Shown: positions 54,970 to 63,306 of the stretch, piece after piece | Layout of the letters: the number at the start of each line of letters is the position of its first letter | How positions within the stretch are numbered: the first letter of the stretch is position 1 | NCBI RefSeq assembly: GCF_009360615.1 | Contig: NZ_SPEY01000006.1 | Coordinates: 1-64,000 of the forward strand | Length of the DNA: 64,000 bases | DNA from: Comamonas sp. | GTDB taxonomy: Bacteria; Pseudomonadota; Gammaproteobacteria; Burkholderiales; Burkholderiaceae_C | Reading direction: 5' to 3' | Notes under the pieces: model-generated | Told to the model about the DNA's origin: nothing | Databases searched by the model: none | The model's input: the letters and a program-made list of their open reading frames with translations, nothing else | Translations under genes and position numbers: made by a program

Positions 54970-56823
54970 TCAGAGCCCGCAAGCCTGTGCGACCTGCTCA
55001 CTGAGCCTCTCGGTCGGTGGCTCGTGCCCTATCAGCGCCAGCAGCCCGCAGGCCAGCGAACCCTGCCAGTGCACATAGTCATGGCCGGTGCTGTGCACGC
55101 GCTGCGCGACCTTGTTGCCCTTGGCACGCAGCACATCGCCCAGCTCCTGGCTGGTCTCGCGTATGCCTGCCTGCCCGCCACGGGCCCCCTCGTAGATGCC
55201 GGCATCCAGATAAAAGCGTATCGGCAGCTGCGGCGATTGCTGATACTGGCGGGCCATCCAGTTGGGCGGCTCGCCCTTGGGAGCCCACCAGTAGGAGCCC
55301 GAAAGGCTGAGCACGTTGCCAAACCACTGCGGATGGCGCAGCGCCACATAGCTTGAGGCCAGGCCGCCATAGCTCGATCCTGCAATCACCGCGCGCTCGG
55401 ACCCTGCCGCTATGCCCTGCGCCTTGAGCCAGGGCATGAGCTGCAGGCCCATGAAGTCGGCAAATACCGGATTGGGCGGCAACTCGCGGCTGCGCGCGTC
55501 GCCTGCCCCATTGGCCACCAGCACAACGGCGGTTGCAGGCAGCAGCCCATCGGCCATCAGGTTGTCGACGATGGCGGACGTGGGAACCTGGCGCAGGTAG
55601 GCCTGGGCGTCGAACAGCACCAGCAGGGAGCGCCGGGCCGCGTCGGCCTGCTGCCAGCCCAGGGGCTTGTAGATCCAGATATCGCGCCCGTTGCCCAGCG
55701 CCTGGCTGGGCAACCAGTGACGCTGCAACTGGCCCGCAGCCACGCCGGCGCGAGGCTCGCTCCAGGGTTGGGGCGGCGCCTTGGACAGTGTCAGCACGGA
55801 GCGACCGTCGAAGCGATCCTGCACCGCCTGCAGATCCGCAGACCGCCCCCAGCTCCGGCGATTGAGAGGATCGCGCTGCAAGGTGGACAGAATGGCGCGG
55901 CGCTGAACCATGGCATCGGCCGAGACCACAGGCACATCGGGCGCAAAGCCATAGCTGAGGCGTGCATCCCTGGGCATGACGAAACTGGCCCACCAGACAT
56001 CGCTGCTTCCGAGGCGCTGCAGCGGCTCATGATTGCCCGAGGGACTGCCGAACAGCCGCACGGACTGCCCTGCGCCGCGCCAGACAAAGCTCACCAGCTC
56101 GTGCTCCGCATCCCAGGGCTCGATCAGCGGCGTACCCTCGCGTTCCATCTCCTGCCAGAAGCTGCGGCTGTCTCCGCCCTGTGCGAGCCTTGCCTGCAAG
56201 GCCTTGAGCCTGGGGCTGCGCAGCGGCTCGGGTTCGATCTCTGCCGCAGGCCCATGGCCAGCCGCCAACGGCGCCAGCACCTGGGTGATCGTCAGCTCGT
56301 AGGCGCCAGGACTGGGCGCGGCATGGGTCAGTGCATCGCTGTGCCCGCCCTGCGCCACCGGCATGCTGTTTGCTGTCGATGCATAAGGCGGGACGTTCTC
56401 TGCACGCAGCACCAGACGCTCCTTCGCCTTGCCACGGCTTAGCCAGGTGAATGCGTGATCGACGCCTTCGCCCTGGCTCAGCCGCCGCAGATGGCGCCCG
56501 TCAGGTGTCTGCACATCGAGCACCACGCCCAGCGCCTGCAGATTGCCGCGCACCACGGCACCGGCCGGTGCCTCCAGCTGCAGGCTCAGCACCTGTCCCG
56601 GTGACAGCCGACCTGAGAGCGGCTCGCGCACCGCCAGCGACGATGCCGCCTTGGCCACGCTCTGAGTGGTGTCGGCGGGCAAAGGTCTGGCCGCACCGGC
56701 CATGCTGGCGACGCCGACGCTGGCCGCTGCCAGCAGGCCAGGAACAAGCACGGAACGCAGTCTCCTGCCCGATGGCCTGTGGCGCGTCACCGGCGAAAAC
56801 AAATCTTGATGATCTTCATGCAT
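54970..56823 (-). CDS. fes: Enterochelin-esterase-like (Fes-type) secreted hydrolase
   Basis: The 617-residue protein combines a signal peptide (SVLVPGLLAAASVGVASMAGA) with a Fes-type N-terminal domain and an esterase domain. The nucleophile elbow is AGSSYGGLASSYVALRHP and the catalytic His lies in HSTGHDYVHWQGSLACGL. The segment ALGNGRDIWIYKPLGW begins the hydrolase domain. Fes enzymes cleave ferric-siderophore esters to release iron. A periplasmic location is unusual for cytosolic Fes but matches IroE/trilactone-hydrolase-like enzymes. It lies 16 bp after the siderophore receptor on the same strand, so it is Fur-regulated with it. Confidence 0.9.
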   Translation of the reverse strand: MHEDHQDLFSPVTRHRPSGRRLRSVLVPGLLAAASVGVASMAGAARPLPADTTQSVAKAASSLAVREPLSGRLSPGQVLSLQLEAPAGAVVRGNLQALGVVLDVQTPDGRHLRRLSQGEGVDHAFTWLSRGKAKERLVLRAENVPPYASTANSMPVAQGGHSDALTHAAPSPGAYELTITQVLAPLAAGHGPAAEIEPEPLRSPRLKALQARLAQGGDSRSFWQEMEREGTPLIEPWDAEHELVSFVWRGAGQSVRLFGSPSGNHEPLQRLGSSDVWWASFVMPRDARLSYGFAPDVPVVSADAMVQRRAILSTLQRDPLNRRSWGRSADLQAVQDRFDGRSVLTLSKAPPQPWSEPRAGVAAGQLQRHWLPSQALGNGRDIWIYKPLGWQQADAARRSLLVLFDAQAYLRQVPTSAIVDNLMADGLLPATAVVLVANGAGDARSRELPPNPVFADFMGLQLMPWLKAQGIAAGSERAVIAGSSYGGLASSYVALRHPQWFGNVLSLSGSYWWAPKGEPPNWMARQYQQSPQLPIRFYLDAGIYEGARGGQAGIRETSQELGDVLRAKGNKVAQRVHSTGHDYVHWQGSLACGLLALIGHEPPTERLSEQVAQACGL

Positions 56824-56839
56824 TGATGTTTACTCCGCC

Positions 56840-59071
56840 TCAGAAGTCCACGGCAGCGCTGATGCGCACGGTGCGCGGCGCGCCCACGGTCAGGAAGTTG
56901 TCGGCGAAGGCTCCCGCCCAGTAATTGCGGCCGAAGACGTTGTCCACCGTGCCGCGCAAGACCACTTTCTTGTCGGCAATGCGCGTGGCGTAGCGCGCGC
57001 CGACATCAAAGCGCGTCCAGCTCGGTGCGCGCAAGGTATTGGCCGAGTTGACCCACTGCTTGCCCGTATGCACCAGGCGTGCGTTCAGCGCCAGACCGGC
57101 CACACCCGGCACATCCCAGTCTGCCGCCAGATTGGCCGCCCAGCGTGCTGCTCCGAACGCGTCATGGCCGTCGTTGGCGCCGACCTGGGTGCTGGTTAGC
57201 TTGGGCTGCAGGTACGTGATGCCGCCCAGTACGCGCAGGCGGGAGTTCACGGCACCAAAGGTATTCCACTCCACACCGCGGTTGCGCTGCTCGCCATTGA
57301 GCTTGAGGGTATTGGCCGCCGTATCGATGGTGGTCGAAGGCTTCTCGATCTGGAACAGGGACAGCGTATTCGTCCAGCCTGCGCGGCGCCACTTCACGCC
57401 CGCCTCCATCTGTCTGGATTTGTAGGGCGCGAATGTCTCGCCGGCATTGGCGTAGGTGGAGCCGACCTCGAGGCCCGGACTCAGTCCTTCGATGTAGTTG
57501 GCGTAGAAGGACAGATCCTCGCCCCAGGGCTTGGCCACCAGGCCCAGCATGGGAGTGACGGCGCTCTCGTCGTAGCCCTTCATCTTCTGATGCACGCGCT
57601 GGTGACGTGCGCCCAGCGTCAGCTGCAGCCTGTCCTGCAGCAGGCTCAGGGTATCGGCCACGGCGAAACTGCGGATCACATTGTCGTTTTCCTGGCTCAC
57701 GGCATTGCGCGGCCCGGCCAGAACCGGCAGCACCGGGTCGTAGATATTGGTGGTGTAGCTGCTGCTGACCACGATGGGCAGCGCGCGCCCGCTTTGCTGC
57801 TGCAGCTCGTTGAACGAGAACACCAGTTGATGGCCCACATCGCCGGTCTTGAAGCGCCCGCGCAAACCCGCGTCCAGCGCCGTGCTGTGGGTATAGCCCT
57901 GCAGGTTGTAGGTCTGGCCCACGGCGGAGCCGTCGCCCACGGCATTGAGCACCACACGCGTGCCCGTGGGCTGGCCAGCATAGTCATGCCAGGCCTTGCC
58001 CAGAATGCCGTAGAGCTGCCAGCTGTCGCTGAGCTCGAAGCTGCCGCGCAGCGCCACCGACTTGTTCTCCACCTCGGTATTGACGCCGCGGAACAGATTG
58101 TTGCTGGCATCCGGCGCCGCAATCAGATTCTTCATCTTGCCAAAGCTCACCATCACCGGACTGCCGTTGTCCAGGTTCACCTTGTAGTGATAGGCATCCA
58201 GCCCCAGCGTGAAGCGATCACCCTGATAGTCCAGCGCCACGGCACCCAGGCGGCGGCGGCGCTTCTGGTCGTCGACCTCGGTTTCCCCGCCGGACAGCGC
58301 GCCATTGAAACGTATGCCCAGGCGGCGCCCGGGGCCGAAGCGCCGCGATACATCCACATGCTCCTGCAACTGCGAGCCCGAGGTGTAGGTAGTGGTCAGC
58401 CGTGTCAGGGCCTCGGCCAGCGGCTTCTTGCTGACGACATTCACCACACCGCCGACCGCTCCGTTGGGAGCCATGCCGCCGAGCAACGCACCCGGGCCCT
58501 TGAGCAGTTCCACGCGCTCGATCATCTCGGTCGGTACATGGCTGTCGGGCGCCAGCCCGTACAGGCCGTTGAGCGCCACTTCGCTGGCATTGACGTCAAA
58601 GCCTCGAATCAGATAGTTCTCGTTGACATGGCCGGTATTGGTGGAGAAGCGCACCGACGCGTCGTTTTCGAGCACGGCAGCCACCGTGGCCGCATTCTGG
58701 TCGCGAATCAGCTCTTCGGAGTAGGCGGTGATGTTGAAGGCGGCATCCATCACATCCACATTGCCGAGCACACCCAGGCTCGCGCCCTTGGCGACCTGGG
58801 CACCGGGGGCAAGCGCCGGCAGACCGCCGCCGTCCTGTTTGTCGGAAACCGTGACTTCGCCAAGGCGCTGTTCCTGAGGCTGCGATGCAGGAGGCTGGGT
58901 CTGGGCATGGGCTGTGGCACTCATGGCCAGCAGTGCCGCCAGACCCACGACAGCGCGCGGGCCCGAGCCTGCGGCAAAAGACCGCCCCTGCGCAATCGGT
59001 CTGAACCGCCGGGATGCGAGTGCGGAAGCCGACGGTGCAATGCCTGCGCCGCCACGAACTGGGGTTGCCAT
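56840..59071 (-). CDS. TonB-dependent siderophore receptor
   Basis: The 743-residue outer-membrane receptor has a long signal region ending near AMSATAHA. The plug domain has AFNITAYSEELIRDQNA, SVRFSTNTGHVNENYLIRG, EMIERVELLKGPGALLGG and NGAVGGVVNVVSKKP, which is typical of siderophore plugs. The beta-barrel ends in TVRISAAVDF with a C-terminal Phe for BAM recognition. No TonB-box or signalling domain extension was recognised with confidence. It is followed by the Fes-like esterase, so a catecholate ester siderophore is the likely ligand. A Fur box lies 60 bp upstream of the start. Confidence 0.93.
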   Translation of the reverse strand: MATPVRGGAGIAPSASALASRRFRPIAQGRSFAAGSGPRAVVGLAALLAMSATAHAQTQPPASQPQEQRLGEVTVSDKQDGGGLPALAPGAQVAKGASLGVLGNVDVMDAAFNITAYSEELIRDQNAATVAAVLENDASVRFSTNTGHVNENYLIRGFDVNASEVALNGLYGLAPDSHVPTEMIERVELLKGPGALLGGMAPNGAVGGVVNVVSKKPLAEALTRLTTTYTSGSQLQEHVDVSRRFGPGRRLGIRFNGALSGGETEVDDQKRRRRLGAVALDYQGDRFTLGLDAYHYKVNLDNGSPVMVSFGKMKNLIAAPDASNNLFRGVNTEVENKSVALRGSFELSDSWQLYGILGKAWHDYAGQPTGTRVVLNAVGDGSAVGQTYNLQGYTHSTALDAGLRGRFKTGDVGHQLVFSFNELQQQSGRALPIVVSSSYTTNIYDPVLPVLAGPRNAVSQENDNVIRSFAVADTLSLLQDRLQLTLGARHQRVHQKMKGYDESAVTPMLGLVAKPWGEDLSFYANYIEGLSPGLEVGSTYANAGETFAPYKSRQMEAGVKWRRAGWTNTLSLFQIEKPSTTIDTAANTLKLNGEQRNRGVEWNTFGAVNSRLRVLGGITYLQPKLTSTQVGANDGHDAFGAARWAANLAADWDVPGVAGLALNARLVHTGKQWVNSANTLRAPSWTRFDVGARYATRIADKKVVLRGTVDNVFGRNYWAGAFADNFLTVGAPRTVRISAAVDF

Positions 59072-59130
59072 GTAGACCTCGTTGTGAATCGATCTCCTAT
59101 GGCTAGAACGAAGTGCGTGGCTAAGGTTTT

Positions 59131-59149
59131 ATGAGAATGAGTCTCAATA
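59131..59149. promoter_or_regulatory. Fur box upstream of siderophore receptor
   Basis: ATGAGAATGAGTCTCAATA has the inverted TGAGA..TCTCA arrangement typical of betaproteobacterial Fur sites and overlaps the likely promoter of the receptor-esterase operon. Confidence 0.75.
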
Positions 59150-59224
59150 ATTGAAATTGTACCGCAGCGGGACTTTGTCAAAAAGATAGTGGCAACTACT
59201 TTTTTGCAAAGCGATGGGAGGCTG

Positions 59225-60505
59225 TCAGGGTGCAGTCCCGGCGGGCTTGTCCGTTTCGCAGTCCCGCTCTGCGTTCTCGCTCATCAGCACGCGCACCACC
59301 TTGCGGGCATCGGCATCGAAGACCGCGATATCGGGGCAGTAACGGGCACCCTGGGGCGTATCGACCTTGCGGTAGCTTGCGCCATAGACCTTGAGGACCC
59401 GGGGTGGCTGTCCGGGCCTGGGCACGGCCAGCACCTGAACCTGGTTCTGGCCCATGGTGGCGGCAGGATCGGCATCACACCAGTCGGCAGAGGGCTCCTG
59501 CGCCAGGCTCAGCTCGCCGCCGCGCTCGTACAGGCCGCCAGGCCAGCGCACATGGCCTTGTGCATAGGCCGGCACCTGATAGCAGGCCATGAGCTTGCCG
59601 CCCTTGCGCACCGGCAGCATATGGCTTTCAGCCCGCTCGACCCGCTCCGGCCCCGCAGGCTTCCAGGCATAGATGTCCAGGCCATGGCTGCAGCAGCTGG
59701 CGCGCCATTCGCTGTAGATGCGCCTGGCCTTGCCATCGAAGGCGGGCGAGCTGATGTCCTGCAGCGACTGCGGCCCCAGCACCAGCTTCTGGGTTCCCGG
59801 GTCGTAAATCCAGGTGCGGTGTGCAATATTCGGCCCCGCAGGCAGATCCAGCGCCTGGGTCAGATCCGGCCAGCCGTCAAAATTCGCATCCACCCAGCGC
59901 GGCTGCACCCGCCAGCAACTGCCCACGGCGTCGGTCGGCAGGCTTTGCTTCAGGCGTCCCTGCTCGTAGACCTGGATGGCGGAAACCTGGAGGTCCGTAT
60001 GTTCGCCGCAGTCGGCCAGGGAGCGCAGCTTCTGATTCATCAGCAGGCGCAGCTCGTAATGCAGCCGATGGGAGAAAGCCGGCGGCTGGCGCAGCAGTTG
60101 TACGGGCCAGCGCCTTTTGCCATCCATGGACTGCCACTGGCCCTGCAGACGCGGTGGCGCCATGCCCGGCAAAGCCGCCAGCGCCCAGCGGCCCGAAGGC
60201 CTGGGATCACCGGCTCCCGACATGGGCGTTTCCGTCAGCTGTCCGCTGGCCGAGCCTTCCAGGTCAAGCGTGGCACCGGGCCGATGACAGGGCTCGTAGC
60301 AGTAGCTACCGCCAACGGCACCGTCCAGGCGCCACAGCTCCAGCTTGACGGCCCTGCCGGCGATCTCGCCGCGATAGCTCGCCGACCAGACCACCGCTTC
60401 GTGCGAAGTGTCTGCCGTCTCCGCGCTCGCCATCGACGCCCAGCTCATGGGCGCCAGGGCGATATTGAGGCCCGCAACCCAGCCGGTCAGACATTTCAGC
60501 GTCAT
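59225..60505 (-). CDS. Secreted XAC2610-like protein, function unknown
   Basis: The 426-residue protein starts MTLKCLTGWVAGLN with a signal peptide (cleavage near MASA). The centre holds WVDANFDGWPDLTQAL, a metal-binding-like DxNxDGxxD loop seen in XAC2610-type and FG-GAP-like domains, followed by HRTWIYDPGTQKLVL. Many paired cysteines (SYCYEPCH, ADCGEH, SCC, RYCPD) suggest disulfides and a periplasmic location. The in-frame ATG at 60520 is possible. It ends 154 bp upstream of the receptor gene, before the Fur box, so it is probably not in that operon. The family guess is from the DxNxDG loop only. Confidence 0.65.
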   Translation of the reverse strand: MTLKCLTGWVAGLNIALAPMSWASMASAETADTSHEAVVWSASYRGEIAGRAVKLELWRLDGAVGGSYCYEPCHRPGATLDLEGSASGQLTETPMSGAGDPRPSGRWALAALPGMAPPRLQGQWQSMDGKRRWPVQLLRQPPAFSHRLHYELRLLMNQKLRSLADCGEHTDLQVSAIQVYEQGRLKQSLPTDAVGSCWRVQPRWVDANFDGWPDLTQALDLPAGPNIAHRTWIYDPGTQKLVLGPQSLQDISSPAFDGKARRIYSEWRASCCSHGLDIYAWKPAGPERVERAESHMLPVRKGGKLMACYQVPAYAQGHVRWPGGLYERGGELSLAQEPSADWCDADPAATMGQNQVQVLAVPRPGQPPRVLKVYGASYRKVDTPQGARYCPDIAVFDADARKVVRVLMSENAERDCETDKPAGTAP

Positions 60506-60638
60506 ATCACTTCCATTCACTTCGATCCCCAGGCTCGCATCTGCATCATGCCCGCGGCAAACCTTTTAATGTGCTGCCAATATGAATGCTGCAAGATGTG
60601 ACAACTCTGCGCACAAGCATGGACAGCCAAAGCGATTT

Positions 60639-61832
60639 ATGCAATCAGACAACAACACACAACCAAGCCGCAACATGGGTCTGCTGGTCGCAGCCCAATC
60701 CCTGGGGGGAGCCTCTCCGCCCATCATCATCTCGCTGGGCGGCCTGGTCGGGCAGCAACTGTCGTCCAACCCCGCAGCGTCCACCCTGCCGGTCAGCATC
60801 TACCAGCTCGGGCTGGCGCTGTCCACCCTGCCAGCCGCCTGGATCATGAACCGCATGGGACGGCGCACGGCCTATGTGCTGGGCGCCATTCTGGGCGTGA
60901 TCTCGGGTGTGGTCGCCGCACAGGGCATTGCGCACAGCGACTTCGTCACCTTCTGCATCGGCACGGCGCTGGCCGGTTTCTATGCCGCCTGCGTCCAGAG
61001 CTACCGCTTCGCTGCCACCGATCTGGTGAGCGATCCCGCGCAGCAGGCCAAGGCCATTTCGCGCGTCATGGTCGGCGGGCTGATCGCGGCCATCATCGGC
61101 CCGCAGGTGGTGATCTGGACGCGCGATGCCTTGCCTGCCACCCCGTTTGCCGGCAGCTTCTACAGTCAGGCAGGGCTGGCCCTGCTGGCACTGCCGCTGC
61201 TCATGGGCCTGCGACTGCCGCCGCCTCAGGGCAAGCAGGCCGTGGCCGGAGACGCCAGGCCGCTGGCAGAGATTGCCCGCACGCCCCGGTTCGTCGTGGC
61301 CTGCGCTGCTGGTGTGGTCAGCTACGGGCTGATGGCCTTCCTGATGACCGCAGCGCCCATGGCCATGGTGGGCTGCGGCCACAGCGTGGGCGAGGCCGCC
61401 ATGGGCATCCAGTGGCATGTGCTGGCCATGTTCGTGCCCAGCTTTTTCACCGGCAAGCTGATTGCGCGTCATGGCAAGCAACCCGTGACAGCGCTCGGTC
61501 TGCTGATGATAGGCGCGGCTGGCGTTCTGGCAATCATGGGCCTGGACATCTTCCACTTCTGGGGTTCGCTGATTCTGCTGGGCGTGGGCTGGAACTTCGG
61601 CTTCATCGGTGCCACGGCCCTGCTGACCGAGTGCTACCGTCCTTCGGAGCGCGCCAAGGTCCAGGCACTCAACGACTTCCTGGTCTTCGGCACGGTGGCC
61701 GTCGCCTCGTTCGGCTCGGGTCAGCTGCTGCACAGTGCGGGCTGGAACGGCATCAACATCGGCATGCTGCCCCTGGTAGCCATCGTGCTGGTGCTGCTCG
61801 GCCTGCACCGCCAGCGCGGGCAAACGTCCTGA
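60639..61832 (+). CDS. MFS transporter
   Basis: The roughly 397-residue protein shows about twelve membrane helices. The motif A-like MNRMGRRTAYVLGA follows TM2, and a second loop has GKLIARHGKQPVTALGLL after TM8. GWNFGFIGATALLTECYRPSERAKVQALND is the conserved TM10-11 region of a subgroup of Comamonadaceae/Burkholderiaceae MFS proteins. ATG 60639 (MQSDNNTQPS) is chosen; the longer start at 60582 is possible. Substrate is unknown. It is divergent from the XAC2610-like gene. Confidence 0.85.
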   Translation: MQSDNNTQPSRNMGLLVAAQSLGGASPPIIISLGGLVGQQLSSNPAASTLPVSIYQLGLALSTLPAAWIMNRMGRRTAYVLGAILGVISGVVAAQGIAHSDFVTFCIGTALAGFYAACVQSYRFAATDLVSDPAQQAKAISRVMVGGLIAAIIGPQVVIWTRDALPATPFAGSFYSQAGLALLALPLLMGLRLPPPQGKQAVAGDARPLAEIARTPRFVVACAAGVVSYGLMAFLMTAAPMAMVGCGHSVGEAAMGIQWHVLAMFVPSFFTGKLIARHGKQPVTALGLLMIGAAGVLAIMGLDIFHFWGSLILLGVGWNFGFIGATALLTECYRPSERAKVQALNDFLVFGTVAVASFGSGQLLHSAGWNGINIGMLPLVAIVLVLLGLHRQRGQTS

Positions 61833-61858
61833 CAATGCGCCGCTGGGATCCATTCTCA

Positions 61859-61966
61859 GGCGCTATCAAGGGGAGAGCATCTATCGGCTTGCGGTTGGGC
61901 AAGACGGCCTTTTCAACAGTGAAGTCCTTCAAGAAAAGCGTCAGAAGCTACTTTTGAGATAGCGCC
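61859..61966. repeat. Inverted-repeat-flanked element of the GCTATCAA family
   Basis: GGCGCTATC (61859-61867) and GATAGCGCC (61958-61966) are perfect 9-bp inverted repeats flanking about 90 bp that contains GAAAAGCGTCAGAAGCTAC. It shares the GCTATCAA motif with four other gene-free sites in this window. Confidence 0.5.
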
Positions 61967-62494
61967 ACATTCCCTGAAAAGGCGCTTTGCGGGTGCGACC
62001 TGTGGACCGCATCCCTGCGGGCAGCAGACCGTCGCGCAGGGCGCCGCCAACAGGCCAGGCGGACATGACGGCATCGCGCCTGGCCAAGTCTCGCCGTGGA
62101 TTACACCGCCCTCCTCCCTCAAAGCGGCTACTCCGTCCCAGCCCTGCCTCGGCCGGGGCCTTGACGTCGACACCCCGGTGCTTCGCTGCCGGGCTGTCGC
62201 CGGCACCAGGGTGCCCAGATCCTGGGTAACGCCCACAGCGCATGTCTGCGCTTGCCGGTCCGACGCAGGCAGCCTCCTGCAGCACTGCGCCCCCGCCTCC
62301 CTCACCGGCGTCTTCGGCGCTGACACCCTCCTGGCTCGCGCCGCGAACAGACTCACGGCGCGAGCCGCACGATCCGCCCGTCCCAACACGGTCCGGACCG
62401 CGTCCGAAAGCGCCGAGACCACTGCTTACGCAACCTACAAACGCGTCACATTTTCATCTCATGCACATTAGGCAAATTCTTACGAACACAGATA

Positions 62495-62523
62495 TTGATA
62501 AACGATTTCTATAGGAATAGCAT
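62495..62523 (+). promoter_or_regulatory. Candidate promoter of the Tad/Flp pilus operon
   Basis: TTGATA (62495-62500), 17-base spacer and TAGCAT (62518-62523) lie in the AT-rich stretch 160 bp before the prepilin peptidase gene. Confidence 0.4.
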
Positions 62524-62683
62524 TTCCACAAAATTAAACAAAAGAATGAATTCGATAGGAAAATTGTATTTGGTCACAGATCGGCAGAGTCAGGCCGGGC
62601 CCCGCCAGAAGCGCTGAAAGCAACAGACAGCGCGACATCCGGGGCTGCGACAGGACTGGCGGACACAGAACTGGAGATTCACC

Positions 62684-63274
62684 ATGACAGCTTCCGAACT
62701 CAGCGCAGCATCCGAGCTGGTGGCCGGCCTGTTCACCGAGCCGCGCTCACTCCTGTTGCTGCTGCTTCTGGCGGCCGCCAGTCTCAGCGACCTGCGCACA
62801 AGGCGCATCCCCAATCGCCTGACTTTCGGGGGCATCGCCCTGGCTCTGCTCTACGGTCTGCTGGCCCCCCACCCCCACCATGGTGGCTTTCTCTGGGCGC
62901 TGGGTGGCATGGCGCTGGGTCTGGCGCTGATGCTGCCGCTCTATCTGCTGCATGCCATGGGAGCCGGTGACGTCAAGCTGATGGCCATGGTGGGCAGCTT
63001 CATCGGACCCGAAGCCGCATGGCAGGCCGTGATCTTTGTCTTCATCACCGGGGGTCTGGCGGCCATGGTCTATGCGCTCCGGCACCGCCTGGCCGGCAAG
63101 CTGCTGCGCAACTCTGCCGAGGCCGTGCAACTGCTCTATATCAACGTAGCGGCCGGGATACGTCCCGATGCACGCTCCAGCTCGGCGCACTCGGTAGGCA
63201 AGCTGCCTTACGGCGTCAGCATCGCCCTGGGAACCCTGGCGTTCCTGGTCGCTCGCCAGTTCACCTGGGTCTAG
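62684..63274 (+). CDS. Prepilin peptidase (A24 family, CpaA/TadV-like)
   Basis: This 196-residue inner-membrane aspartic protease processes prepilin leaders. Both catalytic aspartates are visible: SDLRTRRIPNRL near residue 36 and MGAGDVKLMAMVG near 88. About five or six membrane helices are predicted. The C-terminal segment (SSSAHSVGKLPYGVSIALGT) is the CpaA-type LPYG motif. The ribosome site GGAG is 9 bases upstream of ATG. The next gene is cpaB/rcpC, so this is the beginning of a Tad/Flp (type IVb) pilus locus. Confidence 0.93.
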   Translation: MTASELSAASELVAGLFTEPRSLLLLLLLAAASLSDLRTRRIPNRLTFGGIALALLYGLLAPHPHHGGFLWALGGMALGLALMLPLYLLHAMGAGDVKLMAMVGSFIGPEAAWQAVIFVFITGGLAAMVYALRHRLAGKLLRNSAEAVQLLYINVAAGIRPDARSSSAHSVGKLPYGVSIALGTLAFLVARQFTWV

Positions 63275-63306
63275 CCACTTACACAACGGCATAGCGGGAG
63301 CCTCCC

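Larger units (their letters stand above)
61833..62683. other. Gene-free 851-bp region before the Tad/Flp locus
   Basis: No convincing gene was found. The first half is GC-rich with several weak ORFs. A perfect 11-bp inverted repeat GGCTCGCGCCG (62333-62343) / CGGCGCGAGCC (62356-62366) stands out. From about 62445 to 62580 it turns AT-rich and holds a candidate promoter. No flp pilin gene was found here. Confidence 0.6.

Noticed and set aside
61913..62422. A 169-codon minus-strand ORF in the gene-free region
   Set aside because: No domain, signal or plausible composition; several competing frames in the same stretch are equally open.
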